Source: a virus
Reading direction: 5' to 3' (one strand)
Virus record (IMG/VR): IMGVR_UViG_3300017989_000446
Span: 1-23,613 of that record
DNA: 23,613 bases
Position numbers and translations under genes: made by a program. The notes beneath the pieces are model-generated. The model was not told where the DNA came from and did no database searches. It saw nothing but the letters and a program-made list of their open reading frames with translations. Below, piece by piece: positions 9,764-17,590 of the stretch. Each line of letters begins with the position of its first letter. Positions within the stretch are counted from its first letter, which is position 1.

Positions 9764-10004
9764 CGTCAGCCTGCCTATTCAGCTCGTATCTTTCAAGAGC
9801 TTTTATTTTTCTCCACATACACCTATTAAGGTCGATCTCTTGCCTTCTGGCTTCATTTTCAACCCGATCATAGTTGAGACCAACAATCGAACCCATTCCC
9901 GCATACTCCCACATAGTCTGAATTGACAGCCACAAATGCAATGCTTCACGGTTAACTTCTAATATCTGCGGCTCCCACTCACAACCTACACATGGGTTCC
10001 TCAC
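9711..10004 (-). CDS. Tail assembly chaperone, second (T-like) part, DUF1799-like
   Basis: The 97-residue frame carries 'LHLWLSIQTMWEYAGMGSIV' followed by 'GLNYDRVENEARR', the pattern I know from DUF1799-like tail chaperone partners. Its GTG at 10004 has no good ribosome site. The frame is open further upstream and meets the preceding gene at an A6 run, so the natural product is probably a -1 frameshift fusion, as with lambda G-GT. Read that way, 14 extra codons (10046-10005) add a CKTC pair 10-15 residues before CVGC, making a four-cysteine, zinc-ribbon-like unit. The fusion would have about 218 residues. Confidence 0.75.
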   Translation of the reverse strand: MRNPCVGCEWEPQILEVNREALHLWLSIQTMWEYAGMGSIVGLNYDRVENEARRQEIDLNRCMWRKIKALERYELNRQADDESEGINKGSRKNPKRD

Positions 10005-10020
10005 GCCTTTTTTAATGGTG

Positions 10021-10051
10021 GTCCTGCAAGTTTTGCAGAACTTTATTTTTT
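10021..10051 (-). promoter_or_regulatory. Predicted -1 programmed frameshift signal
   Basis: On the minus strand the first chaperone gene ends ACG AAA AAA TAA. The A6 run (10046-10051), directly before the stop, allows a -1 slip. After a 4-base spacer (TAAA) a stem-loop follows: GTTCTGCAA, loop AAC, TTGCAGGAC, nine pairs including one G-U. Slip, stop and hairpin are arranged as in known frameshift signals, and the -1 frame runs straight into the next gene. The slippery run preceded by G is not the classical X-XXY-YYZ heptamer, so efficiency is uncertain. Confidence 0.7.
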
Positions 10052-10366
10052 CGTCTTCTCTGGTGACGCGGAACCAGAAGTCGATGAGTTTTTTTCCTCT
10101 TCCTCAGCCCCGTATAACTCTTTGATACAAGCGTAATACAAACCTTTGAACTCACGACCTGTAAGCTCATCAAGGTTTTTGTGGTCTGCACCGGCCACCG
10201 TCACCTCAATAAGCTTATCGATACAATCACCAGGCTTTTTATCCTCTGGAGTTTCAGTCATCTCAAAGAAATCATACCCATAATCTTTTAGTTTTAACTT
10301 CTTAAAAGCTTTTCTTGTCAAACCGTTAATCTCGAATTTCATCCCTCTTACTTCATGTGTTCTCAT
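10043..10366 (-). CDS. Tail assembly chaperone, first (G-like) part
   Basis: The product has 107 residues and lies between the tail tube gene and the tape measure module, the standard place for the lambda gpG equivalent. The start ATG at 10366 follows a GGGGGGG run that can pair with the anti-Shine-Dalgarno. The protein is acidic and basic in patches with a low-complexity C-terminus (GAEEEEKNSSTSGSASPEKT). Such a disordered linker is typical just before the frameshift site of this chaperone pair. It likely coats the tape measure during tail assembly. Identification is by position, size and the frameshift context, not by a strong motif. Confidence 0.75.
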   Translation of the reverse strand: MRTHEVRGMKFEINGLTRKAFKKLKLKDYGYDFFEMTETPEDKKPGDCIDKLIEVTVAGADHKNLDELTGREFKGLYYACIKELYGAEEEEKNSSTSGSASPEKTKK

Positions 10367-10382
10367 TTACCCCCCCTTTTTT

Positions 10383-11348
10383 TTATGCGTGCGCACTCGC
10401 ATTGATATTAGTAACTACAAGAGCGGACGCTGCTGCATCATTGGTGTAGTACCCAACAAAATCAAGATCTATATCAAGACCCGTAGGACCTTCAATAACC
10501 GGTGTTTTAAACGAATAAAGTAACTCATTTATATCAAACGTAAGAATATGCGACGCAGTAACCGCGGATGTTAGCACAAGCTCCAAACTTGACTCAGTGC
10601 TATCTCTACCTTTTTCGAGGATAACAGTATCTTCAAAGAGACCTTTGATATTTCCGGTTACACTCACAATGCCCTCCGGTATGGAACCTAACGCCCCCGC
10701 CCCGGCTATGGTACGTTGGGTGGTATCAAGACCGAAATCAACATTAAGACTAAAAGTCTTTATTAGTGAATTAGCCCCGCCACCTTCATTAATAACTGCG
10801 TTAAAGTTATTATACCTCTCATCGAGGGCGACTGCCGTTGGGGGGGTGGTAAACGGGTTAGACGTTTCTATAGTCTCATCAAACCCAACTACACTAAAAG
10901 TAGCCACAAGTTCCCCGTCGCCGCCGAATTCGATAGCCATACTTGATATTTTACACCCAACAGCGGCCATCCATTTATCGGTGGCTAAATCGGTAAACTC
11001 TTTCACATGGCTAAAACTTGGCTGGGTGTCAGTGATCTTAAACACGTGAGTATACGGGTCGCCTGCACCAGAAGTAGTCGGGTCCCCAAAAGCCAATTGC
11101 AGCCAATACCAGAACGCTTCATCGTCAAGGGGCACAACTATATCACCTGTTACCTCCTTGTTGCCCGCAAACGGTACGACTGGGTTGCGATCACCAGTAA
11201 GAGTAGCAGGGGAATTTCTGGCGAAGCCCCCCATCACTGTATCGGTATTTATTGGAAGCTCAAACCCTGCGTCTACTACGAGCGTACCGGGTGTACTTTC
11301 AACACCGACCGCCACTACTGCGGTTGAACCTTTTTGCTGTACTGCCAT
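10383..11348 (-). CDS. Major tail tube protein
   Basis: The protein has 321 residues. Its start is preceded by AAGGAG with a 7-base spacer. The N-terminus, MAVQQKGSTAVVAVGVESTP followed by GT, and the central 'GNKEVTGDIVVPLDDEAFWY' with a following 'WLQLAFG' are typical of siphovirus and podovirus-like tail tube proteins that form hexameric rings around the tape measure. Beta-rich Gly/Asp/Thr content fits the tube fold. The gene directly precedes the chaperone pair, as expected. The longer-than-usual length suggests an added C-terminal beta domain. Confidence 0.88.
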   Translation of the reverse strand: MAVQQKGSTAVVAVGVESTPGTLVVDAGFELPINTDTVMGGFARNSPATLTGDRNPVVPFAGNKEVTGDIVVPLDDEAFWYWLQLAFGDPTTSGAGDPYTHVFKITDTQPSFSHVKEFTDLATDKWMAAVGCKISSMAIEFGGDGELVATFSVVGFDETIETSNPFTTPPTAVALDERYNNFNAVINEGGGANSLIKTFSLNVDFGLDTTQRTIAGAGALGSIPEGIVSVTGNIKGLFEDTVILEKGRDSTESSLELVLTSAVTASHILTFDINELLYSFKTPVIEGPTGLDIDLDFVGYYTNDAAASALVVTNINASAHA

Positions 11349-11360
11349 AATATATCTCCT

Positions 11361-11804
11361 TTATTTTAACGGATTCGCTCCGATAGTACTCTCTTCTATA
11401 AAACGAAGTTTTGAACTACACCATATCATCGGATATGAACTCTGGTCATCATATTCCGTATCAACGACGCTTAACCTAATATTACCGCCATTAACATCCG
11501 CAACCATGGCGTCCTCTAAAAGCTGTCTGTACTCTTCGAGATTAGCTAACCCAGAAGCAGTAGCATCTGTTATCACCGCGTATACTTCAAACATCCCGTA
11601 ATTAGTACGCAAATCCTGGCCCGCCTGCTTACCGGTTAAAACAAGTGCACTATATGGGCAAGTAGGTTCTCCAGGGGTATCCCGTGAATCAAGCCTATCT
11701 AAAAACGTATGATCTTTACTATACGTATCATTCGCCCACACATTAATCGGCGCATACGCCGCTATGGCCGCACGTAACGAAGTGTTTAACGCCGCAACAT
11801 CCAT
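11361..11804 (-). CDS. Putative tail terminator / tail completion protein
   Basis: This 147-residue gene sits between a head-tail connector and the tail tube gene, where the gpU-like tail terminator is usually encoded. The N-terminal helix (LNTSLRAAIAAYAPINVWAN) and following beta strands with 'YGMFEVYAVITDATASG' agree with that small alpha/beta fold. The stop of the upstream gene overlaps the start of this one. Assignment is mainly from order and size. Confidence 0.6.
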   Translation of the reverse strand: MDVAALNTSLRAAIAAYAPINVWANDTYSKDHTFLDRLDSRDTPGEPTCPYSALVLTGKQAGQDLRTNYGMFEVYAVITDATASGLANLEEYRQLLEDAMVADVNGGNIRLSVVDTEYDDQSSYPMIWCSSKLRFIEESTIGANPLK

Positions 11805-12130
11805 TAGAGTAACTCCGGTCTTTCACTATTAGTTATGTTAATAATATACATCCCGTTAGCTTCATAGTACACCCTGTCACTTTCATCCTGAAAGGCGTAC
11901 CATGTAACTCCAGAAATAACTACTATATCCCGGTATTCGGGAACTGAACTCAAATCAGATGCCGCCACAAACAGGAGGCCTTGGTTTGAGTTCAGCCCTA
12001 AATTCGGTGTTAGGTCATCCGCGACAAGTGTGGCGTTGACGGTCTCACCGGCAAATGTTATCTCCTCGCCAAACTCGTCCGTATTGGTAAACACGGGCAA
12101 ATCCGAGAGTATTTCGCTACTTAACGACAT
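11804..12130 (-). CDS. Putative head-tail connector (FII-like position)
   Basis: The preferred start is ATG at 12130, giving 108 residues, because AAGGAAG lies four bases upstream; a start at 12169 would add 13 residues that overlap the previous gene. The predicted protein is small and beta-rich: 'FGEEITFAGETVNATLVADD' then 'YRDIVVISGVTWYAFQDESD' resembles small neck proteins that join head and tail. It is followed by the likely tail terminator. No specific family recognised with confidence. Confidence 0.6.
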   Translation of the reverse strand: MSLSSEILSDLPVFTNTDEFGEEITFAGETVNATLVADDLTPNLGLNSNQGLLFVAASDLSSVPEYRDIVVISGVTWYAFQDESDRVYYEANGMYIINITNSERPELL

Positions 12131-12452
12131 TCTTCTTCCTTGTGGTTTTAGCTTTAGTTTTAGCCGCACTCGCAGCCTTAGCCACTACCTTCTCAACTGC
12201 CTCTTTAGCCATCTCCGGCACATCTGTTTTAACAAGCTCAGTGTGCGTTTCGATGTACCTATCAGAGGCAGCGGGCCTAAGACCTATAACTTCACCGACT
12301 TTGAATTCTATACTACCGATGATATTATAGACTCCGGGCACTTCCTTAAGAGGCTCAAGGCACTTAGTTCTTACACTTGCCTGATCCTCAGTAAGTTCGA
12401 TATGCCCGGATGCAAGGCTCATTTTAGTGGTAACCGTGTATTTTTTCATCAT
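12117..12452 (-). CDS. Small head-module protein with Lys/Ala-rich tail
   Basis: The product has 111 residues; AGGGGGG lies just before the ATGATG start, and its end overlaps the next gene. Residues 1-80 are a mixed alpha/beta segment. The last 30 residues are an Ala/Lys repeat-like stretch (VAKAASAAKTKAKTTRKKN), resembling histone H1-like tails and likely to be disordered and to bind nucleic acid or an acidic surface. Its place right after the capsid gene suggests a head accessory or connector protein. No family identified. Confidence 0.6.
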   Translation of the reverse strand: MMKKYTVTTKMSLASGHIELTEDQASVRTKCLEPLKEVPGVYNIIGSIEFKVGEVIGLRPAASDRYIETHTELVKTDVPEMAKEAVEKVVAKAASAAKTKAKTTRKKNVVK

Positions 12453-12458
12453 ACCCCC

Positions 12459-13415
12459 CTAAGACATAGTCATGAGACAACTGTTCTGCCAGTAACCGTA
12501 CCCTACGTTCCTCCAGGCATCAATACCGTATTGGTGGGCATCATTGTCAAATTCGTACTCAGAACCCTCCGCTTTAGCTTTCATCTGTACACCCATCTCT
12601 TCCTGGCGGATAAATGACTTAATAGCTGAGTCAGTTCTAAATATTGGGAATTGATAAGCCGCGCCAAATGTTGTAAGGCGTGGGTTGACCACCGCTGTAA
12701 TGCTGAAGTTATCCTTAAGTGCGGATAGCACTGTCTGAGTCTCAGCTACCTGAACTGGAGTAGCAACCGCTTGAAGCCCCACGTTCATGTAATTTATAGG
12801 GAGCATCACCAAGAATGATGTAGCATCTTCATTCATAGGCTCATTTTCATTATCCTTAAAACCCACTATCGCTTCAATACCTTTAGCAATAACACCTTGG
12901 AATTCAGCCACAGATGGTAGAGTAACTGTGCCCGCGGTTTCAACTGCGAGAGTTGAGATATCAACTGTTACGCTATTCGACTGGCTGGTGGTATTGTTGC
13001 CTTCGGTATGGTCTGTGTCGAAGAAATACTGACCGTCGTAGCATGTGGTTGAAGTACCCGCTTCTATCAAAGTACTGAGCAAAGACGCCCAGTGGGAGTT
13101 AGCTCTACGCGCGAGTTCGTTGATACGGACTAACGCCTGCCCTGATTTATCTCTCCGAAGATCGGATACGAGGAAATCAAGAGTGTCCTCAAAATGCTTA
13201 TTGGTTATTGAGAAATTAAACTCCGGCAAACCCTTCGCTTTACGTTCCCCAATCCACTCTCTAAACGTTGGCACCTGGCCTAACCAAGCGTACGTTTCAG
13301 TAAGTTGGTTAGATGTAAAATAGTTAGAGACCCCGTCCAACCACTGCGCCCCTGAATCGTTGGAAAGCGCTTTATAGAATGAACCAATTATGGCTCGTTC
13401 GGTTAGTTTATCCAT
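12459..13415 (-). CDS. Major capsid protein, Mu gpT-like
   Basis: The protein has 318 residues, the size of the Mu head subunit gpT family, which is understood to have the HK97 fold. Near the N-terminus 'SFYKALSNDSGAQWLDGVSN' is followed by 'PTFREWIGERKAKGLPEFNF', and the C-terminus has 'YGIDAWRNVGYGYWQNS', matching the conserved end of gpT proteins ('YG.D.....G.G.WQ'). AGGAGGAG precedes the ATG. The neighbours (protease-scaffold, decoration-like protein, connectors) fit. The combination with a lambda-type portal and terminase is mosaic. Confidence 0.88.
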   Translation of the reverse strand: MDKLTERAIIGSFYKALSNDSGAQWLDGVSNYFTSNQLTETYAWLGQVPTFREWIGERKAKGLPEFNFSITNKHFEDTLDFLVSDLRRDKSGQALVRINELARRANSHWASLLSTLIEAGTSTTCYDGQYFFDTDHTEGNNTTSQSNSVTVDISTLAVETAGTVTLPSVAEFQGVIAKGIEAIVGFKDNENEPMNEDATSFLVMLPINYMNVGLQAVATPVQVAETQTVLSALKDNFSITAVVNPRLTTFGAAYQFPIFRTDSAIKSFIRQEEMGVQMKAKAEGSEYEFDNDAHQYGIDAWRNVGYGYWQNSCLMTMS

Positions 13416-13427
13416 TTTTTACTCCTC

Positions 13428-14195
13428 CTATGTATTATCTTTGTCTGCGAAAACACCGCGACTTTGAGTTACCGTCCAACCAGTTGCATCCGCGTACTCA
13501 ATATCCAAATAATCCCCGCGTTTTGCAGTGGCTTTTGTATTTTCAAGCCCGTGGTTATCAGTACCGCCGCTGTCCAAGTACTTAACAAGGTCGTTGGCAT
13601 TCGGGGCGAAATCCCATCCTACTGTACCAAACGCGCCACCGTTGACAAGCCTAAACCTCATGCCCTCAACCGCTGGAGCTGTTATAGTCTTAGTATCCGC
13701 AGTTATAAAAATAACTTTACCGGTATCCTGGTTATCCAATGTTTTATCGATAGCCGTAGTTTCCGCTGTCAAACCGTCGTGGGGATCAACATACTTGTCA
13801 ACATCAAATTCCACGACCATCACGCCGGAACTCTCAAACCTTCTGGCGAATCCAATGAAAACACCGCCTGTCTTTATGAAAGAGAAAGTGTTATCATCAG
13901 TGGCGTAGACTGGTTGCCCAACATCTGTAATTACTGCGCCACTTATAGCTAAGTCAACCATGCCTTTTCTATAGACCCGAACATCAATTGCCGCCGCTGC
14001 CCCCGCGCTATTATCCGCTCTATCCTCCGCGAACCCTACGAATCTGTCTGCGCTTGTGAGCGGACGTGCGTGGCCGGATGCATCAACTATACCGACTGCC
14101 GCACCTTCATAAATTATATCTGACGCAACCACTGGAAACTGATTACGATCCCCCTGCCCATAATTACGAGGAGTATCTGCTGCTAAGGTAGTCAT
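13428..14195 (-). CDS. Putative capsid decoration protein (DUF2190-like)
   Basis: The protein has 255 residues. The first 135 resemble DUF2190/decoration proteins: 'GAAVGIVDASGHARPLTSAD' then 'RFVGFAEDRADNSAG' and 'VRVYRKGMVDLAISGAV'. A second beta-rich half with 'KVIFITADTKTITAPAVEGM' and 'FRLVNGGAFGTVGW' follows, so it is longer than simple decoration proteins and may carry a surface-exposed extra domain. It lies between protease-scaffold and capsid genes, where such proteins are encoded. The start overlaps the preceding stop. Confidence 0.72.
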   Translation of the reverse strand: MTTLAADTPRNYGQGDRNQFPVVASDIIYEGAAVGIVDASGHARPLTSADRFVGFAEDRADNSAGAAAAIDVRVYRKGMVDLAISGAVITDVGQPVYATDDNTFSFIKTGGVFIGFARRFESSGVMVVEFDVDKYVDPHDGLTAETTAIDKTLDNQDTGKVIFITADTKTITAPAVEGMRFRLVNGGAFGTVGWDFAPNANDLVKYLDSGGTDNHGLENTKATAKRGDYLDIEYADATGWTVTQSRGVFADKDNT

Positions 14196-14656
14196 TATTT
14201 ACCCCCTTTAAATACTTTGGCAAGTCCGCTACCGGTCGCCATAACATAGTGTTTATATGTGTCGAAATCACCAAATTCATCCCTTATTTTTGCATTATCA
14301 TCCCATACTTTCTTGCATGACACTTCATCCGTTGGTACTTCTTCCGCTGGCGGTTTAATAGGCTCTTCGAGCTTAGTATCCATAATCTCTACTACAGGCG
14401 CTATTGCGTCCGTCGCGATATTATCAACAACAACTTTACGTACCGCTTTTTCCGCGTTAATTACCGCCATTGCTGCTTCACCGCCTGAAGTAACGCCGTC
14501 AAACATAAGTTTGTTGGCTAATTCCTCATGACCCGGCAATTGAAACACGTCCTGAACTTCTTTCACGCGCGAAAGCTCAATTTTCTTTCCTTCTTCGATG
14601 AGTGCATTCGCGATGTCTGGATGTTCTTTCTTGATCATCTCAAGAGTAATCTCCAT
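14195..14656 (-). CDS. Nested scaffold protein from internal in-frame start
   Basis: Within the protease-scaffold gene, an in-frame ATG at 14656 (codon 213) is preceded by a perfect AGGAGG at 14665-14670 with an 8-base spacer. Initiation here would give a 153-residue acidic, helical protein (MEITLEMIKKEHPDIANALI...), equivalent to lambda Nu3, made in excess over the protease. This is inferred from the strong ribosome site and the known family behaviour; it remains untested. Confidence 0.65.
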   Translation of the reverse strand: MEITLEMIKKEHPDIANALIEEGKKIELSRVKEVQDVFQLPGHEELANKLMFDGVTSGGEAAMAVINAEKAVRKVVVDNIATDAIAPVVEIMDTKLEEPIKPPAEEVPTDEVSCKKVWDDNAKIRDEFGDFDTYKHYVMATGSGLAKVFKGGK

Positions 14657-15292
14657 CTTATCTCCCTCCTGTTTTGCATTAGTATTCATAGGCGCTCTTT
14701 TCATATCCATGTGCCTGTTTATAAAAGCGCTTATCTTATTATCAGGATCACTTACGGAATCGATAACTTCATCCGCGAATCCCATATCTTTAGCTTCACG
14801 CGCTGTGAGCCAAGTTTCCTTATCCATCATCTCTTCGATCTTACTTGCCTCCTGGCCGGTCTTATTAGTATACACAGATACTAAAGAATCTTTTATTTTA
14901 TCCAAGACCTCCGCCATCGCTTTAAGATCCTTAGACTCGCCCCTCACATATGTAGTTGGGTTATGAATCATTAAAAATGAATTTTCTGGCATTCGTACGG
15001 TACCCGACATAGCTATAACACTGGCGATACTCGCAGCAATACTATCTATATCCACAAGTATTTCAGCGGCGTGGGCTTTTAACGCGTTATATATGGCAAG
15101 CCCTGCGAATACTGAGCCACCGTCGCTTAATATTTTTACCAATATTTTGGGTGTGGATATATTTCTGATAGCACGGAGAACATCCGGCGCTTCTAAATCA
15201 TCCCAGTAGTCACCGACGATACCGTATATCAAAAGCTCAGTTATGTCGGACCCTGCTTCATTCTTTACTTGAAAATTATTCTTCAATTCCAT
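14195..15292 (-). CDS. ClpP-like prohead protease fused to scaffold
   Basis: The 365-residue product has a ClpP-fold (S14-like) protease domain at residues 1-180 with the serine motif 'IAASIASVIAMSG' (Ser88), His110 in 'LMIHNP', and 'DKETWLTAREAKDMGFADEV' containing the likely third residue Asp157. Residues about 205-365 are helical and acidic, like an internal scaffold. In lambda, gpC and Nu3 share this arrangement. Cleavage of scaffold and coat during prohead maturation is the known role. The scaffold part also has its own start inside the gene (see 14195-14656). Confidence 0.93.
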   Translation of the reverse strand: MELKNNFQVKNEAGSDITELLIYGIVGDYWDDLEAPDVLRAIRNISTPKILVKILSDGGSVFAGLAIYNALKAHAAEILVDIDSIAASIASVIAMSGTVRMPENSFLMIHNPTTYVRGESKDLKAMAEVLDKIKDSLVSVYTNKTGQEASKIEEMMDKETWLTAREAKDMGFADEVIDSVSDPDNKISAFINRHMDMKRAPMNTNAKQEGDKMEITLEMIKKEHPDIANALIEEGKKIELSRVKEVQDVFQLPGHEELANKLMFDGVTSGGEAAMAVINAEKAVRKVVVDNIATDAIAPVVEIMDTKLEEPIKPPAEEVPTDEVSCKKVWDDNAKIRDEFGDFDTYKHYVMATGSGLAKVFKGGK

Positions 15293-16829
15293 TGTCGGTC
15301 ATCTCCTCTACTATTAAGCCGTCTTTGAGCTGTGCAGCCCGCTCTTTAACCTGTTGCTTATGATTTTTCTCCCAATCACCGCCTGTAAGCTCCGCAGTCT
15401 CCTGGGAAACAGTACTGAATTTATTCTTAACCCGCGCAGCCGCGGCGTTAACTTCTTTCTCATCATCTAAATGGCCCTTAGCCGTACCTCTAAATTCGCA
15501 TCCAAGGTACGCTTTTTTAACCAACGGGTCATTAAAGAACCCTGGAGCCGAAATACGACCAATAGCTACAGCTTCGTGCATCCAAATCTCATAAAGTACC
15601 TTAAGAAAATTATCTACGATTAATTTACGTTCGCGGACAACAAACCTCCAAAACTCAAGCATGGCCGCCCTGGAAGCGCTATAGCTCGCCACAAAATGTT
15701 TCATAAGAATCTCATACGGTATTTCTAAAGACATGCCAACTTGTTTTACTATTGACTGGAAAAACTGATCGAAATTTTGATTAGGTCGACCGGGGTTACT
15801 GTCGTGTATCTTTTCGCCTTTAGCAAGACCTACAATAGCCCCATTCGCAAGCTTATAATCTTTGTCAGATGCTTTTTGACCGGTCTCATCAGAAAGATTA
15901 GAAAAATCTAATGACGGATCACCAGAAGGCGTCTCTATGAACACAGTAAACATACCGCTCACAACCGCAGCCATAAGCTCCGCGTCGCTGTACCGAGTAA
16001 TCATTTTAAGGGGTTCAATCACCGCGTGGAGATCAGGCACCCCGCGGGATTGCCCCGGTCTTTTTTTCTTATATAAATGAATTACATTTCGAAGTCCGGT
16101 TTTAGCCCCAAACGCCCGTATGTGATCCCATTCAAGCTTAGGATCGACCATGGACCCTGGATGACTTTTAGCTATATGATACGTTTTAGGAGCACCATTA
16201 GCGTCAACTTCGACGCCACCCGCCAATGTCGGTGTATCCGCTTTGCTATCCGGGTTAGACAGCCTATCAGCTTCTACAATCTGGACCCTCGTTTTATAGG
16301 GGCTACCGACTACAGCAACTTTAGGCACCAACGCTAATGAATCACCATCCACATTCATCCGTTCATACATCATACTGGTTAACGCAGCGCCGTCACATGT
16401 CCGGGTAATGTCCACATCTTTTGAATCGAAAAACAGTCGCCATTCCTGCTCTGTCTTAGACTCCCAGGCATCTGCCTGTTCCTCAGACATGCCAAGAACA
16501 TCCCGATTAATACGGGAATGAAGGCTGAACCCAGGTCCTACAACATTTGTGGTTTTAGTTTTAATAGCACCGGAGGCAATGGCGTCATTCTGTTCTAAAT
16601 CACGGCTACGTTTTCTTAAATCAGGAAGATCCGGCAGGATATCCGAATCCGCGTCACCACCAAGGTAATCCCAAACCTTCATGCTACGTCTGGACTTAGA
16701 AGCCCCGGTATATGCATCCAAAAATTTGGTTAATAAACGCGCCCTGGATCTCTTGGCCGCCCTGGTGGGTGATGCCCACTCAATAATCTTATCAAGTCTA
16801 CTTTTTGGGGGTAATATAGGTTCTTTCAA
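15276..16829 (-). CDS. Portal protein, lambda gpB-like
   Basis: The 517-residue product matches the lambda gpB portal family (PF05136) in length (lambda gpB has 533) and motifs: 'FLDAYTGASKSRRSMKVWDY' near residues 36-55, 'RKRSRDLEQNDAIASGAI', 'NVVGPGFSLHSRINR', and 'VQIVEADRLSNP' with the following His/Ala-rich part. It forms the dodecameric ring through which DNA passes. Its stop overlaps the protease start by 17 bases, and its start overlaps the connector gene's stop as ATGA. The C-terminal tail is charged and extends beyond the core domain. Confidence 0.93.
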   Translation of the reverse strand: MKEPILPPKSRLDKIIEWASPTRAAKRSRARLLTKFLDAYTGASKSRRSMKVWDYLGGDADSDILPDLPDLRKRSRDLEQNDAIASGAIKTKTTNVVGPGFSLHSRINRDVLGMSEEQADAWESKTEQEWRLFFDSKDVDITRTCDGAALTSMMYERMNVDGDSLALVPKVAVVGSPYKTRVQIVEADRLSNPDSKADTPTLAGGVEVDANGAPKTYHIAKSHPGSMVDPKLEWDHIRAFGAKTGLRNVIHLYKKKRPGQSRGVPDLHAVIEPLKMITRYSDAELMAAVVSGMFTVFIETPSGDPSLDFSNLSDETGQKASDKDYKLANGAIVGLAKGEKIHDSNPGRPNQNFDQFFQSIVKQVGMSLEIPYEILMKHFVASYSASRAAMLEFWRFVVRERKLIVDNFLKVLYEIWMHEAVAIGRISAPGFFNDPLVKKAYLGCEFRGTAKGHLDDEKEVNAAAARVKNKFSTVSQETAELTGGDWEKNHKQQVKERAAQLKDGLIVEEMTDNGIEE

Positions 16830-17041
16830 GTAGGCGTCCCCCCAATTATGCTAATCCCGCCTCTTGTTAAGTTCTGCACCTTAGCATCCCAGTAGTCTAT
16901 CTGGTCTTTGACATCTTTGAGATCTGCACGTCTTAACTCTCTATTACCGATTGTATATGATTGACTTGTAGCTAACGCATCTAAGGCGTCCATCCATGTT
17001 GCTAACTTAGCTTCTGCTTGTGCGAGTGTGATACCGGCCAT
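16826..17041 (-). CDS. Small head-tail connector (DUF6148-like, gpW position)
   Basis: The 71-residue product begins MAGITLAQAEAKLATWMDAL and has 'QSYTIGNRELRRADLKDVKD' then 'QIDYWDAKV', which matches DUF6148 proteins seen directly before phage portal genes. Two helices around a short beta hairpin are expected, as in gpW. GGGGGT lies just upstream of the ATG. Position immediately before the portal supports a role in joining head and tail. It is the first gene after the repeat-bearing gap and may start the late head-tail operon. Confidence 0.82.
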   Translation of the reverse strand: MAGITLAQAEAKLATWMDALDALATSQSYTIGNRELRRADLKDVKDQIDYWDAKVQNLTRGGISIIGGTPT

Positions 17042-17202
17042 AATACCCCCAAAAGTTAATTTAGGTGTATCATAACACAGGTTTTAGGCGTGGAGCCGAA
17101 ATTCAGGCTATTTGATAGGCTATTTAGGTGCTATTTGGGTGCTATTTGGGTGCTATTTCTCTTGACAGGGTGCTGGGAACGGTACTTAAACTACGTAATA
17201 AG
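17042..17202 (-). promoter_or_regulatory. Non-coding gap with possible late promoter
   Basis: No gene is visible in this 161-base gap. On the minus strand a TATGAT box (17069-17074) lies 28 bases before the connector ATG; no TTGACA-like box is found at the correct distance upstream. The repeat array (17107-17158) is just upstream of that position, so activator-dependent transcription of the head and tail genes is plausible. It is inference from layout only. Confidence 0.4.
17107..17158. repeat. Five GCTATTT boxes at 11-12 bp spacing
   Basis: GCTATTT on the plus strand begins at 17107, 17119, 17130, 17141 and 17152, so the boxes recur about once per helical turn. The middle units extend to an 11-bp unit GCTATTTGGGT. 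Such helically phased short repeats are usual binding sites for a phage regulator. They lie directly upstream of the head-tail genes. Confidence 0.8.
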
Positions 17203-17409
17203 TTACTCACGCGGCCACTGAGGGTGATATTGATTTAACAAACGCACTACCTCACTAATATGACCGCCACAAAGAAGGTACTGGGCTAACCGTTTTAAAC
17301 CATCGTCGCCGTACCCGTCCACAACATCGTAACTTAAAATTAAAGCTCTTAAATTATCGCACCTTATCCTTCGTTGAATCTGCTTTTTAGCATAATTACT
17401 CACCATCAT
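17203..17409 (-). CDS. Small hypothetical protein
   Basis: The 68-residue product is basic at the N-terminus (NYAKKQIQRRIRCDNLRAL) and helical. It overlaps the previous gene by about 14 bases and ends just before the repeat array. No family recognised. It belongs to a block of five small genes placed between the large terminase and the portal module. Confidence 0.55.
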   Translation of the reverse strand: MMVSNYAKKQIQRRIRCDNLRALILSYDVVDGYGDDGLKRLAQYLLCGGHISEVVRLLNQYHPQWPRE

Positions 17410-17590
17410 TTGTTAACTCCTCCAATAACGCTTGAAATTTAGCCTCACGCAGTGCACCGCATAACTCATTTGTTAAAACCAACGCGCCTACATCCCTGCG
17501 TAATATGTACATACCTTTCGGACACAGCTCATCACTGATATACACTTTTAGCGGCGGATCGCCAGCTATGGGTTTACTTTTACTCATCAC
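17396..17590 (-). CDS. Small hypothetical protein
   Basis: The 64-residue product starts MMSKSKPIAGDPPLKVYISD and has two cysteines in 'SDELCPKGMYILRR' and 'TNELCGALREAKF'. It overlaps its neighbours at both ends, typical of a translationally coupled small phage gene. No family or motif with known function is visible. Confidence 0.55.
   Translation of the reverse strand: MMSKSKPIAGDPPLKVYISDELCPKGMYILRRDVGALVLTNELCGALREAKFQALLEELTNDGE

Noticed and set aside
10597-11601. Several 100-150 residue plus-strand frames opposite the tail tube genes
   Set aside because: Pro/Ser/Leu-rich shadows of well-supported minus-strand genes.
17162-17190. Plus-strand TTGACA as a rightward promoter
   Set aside because: At 17 bases the -10 would be CTTAAA, a poor match, and no plus-strand gene follows.
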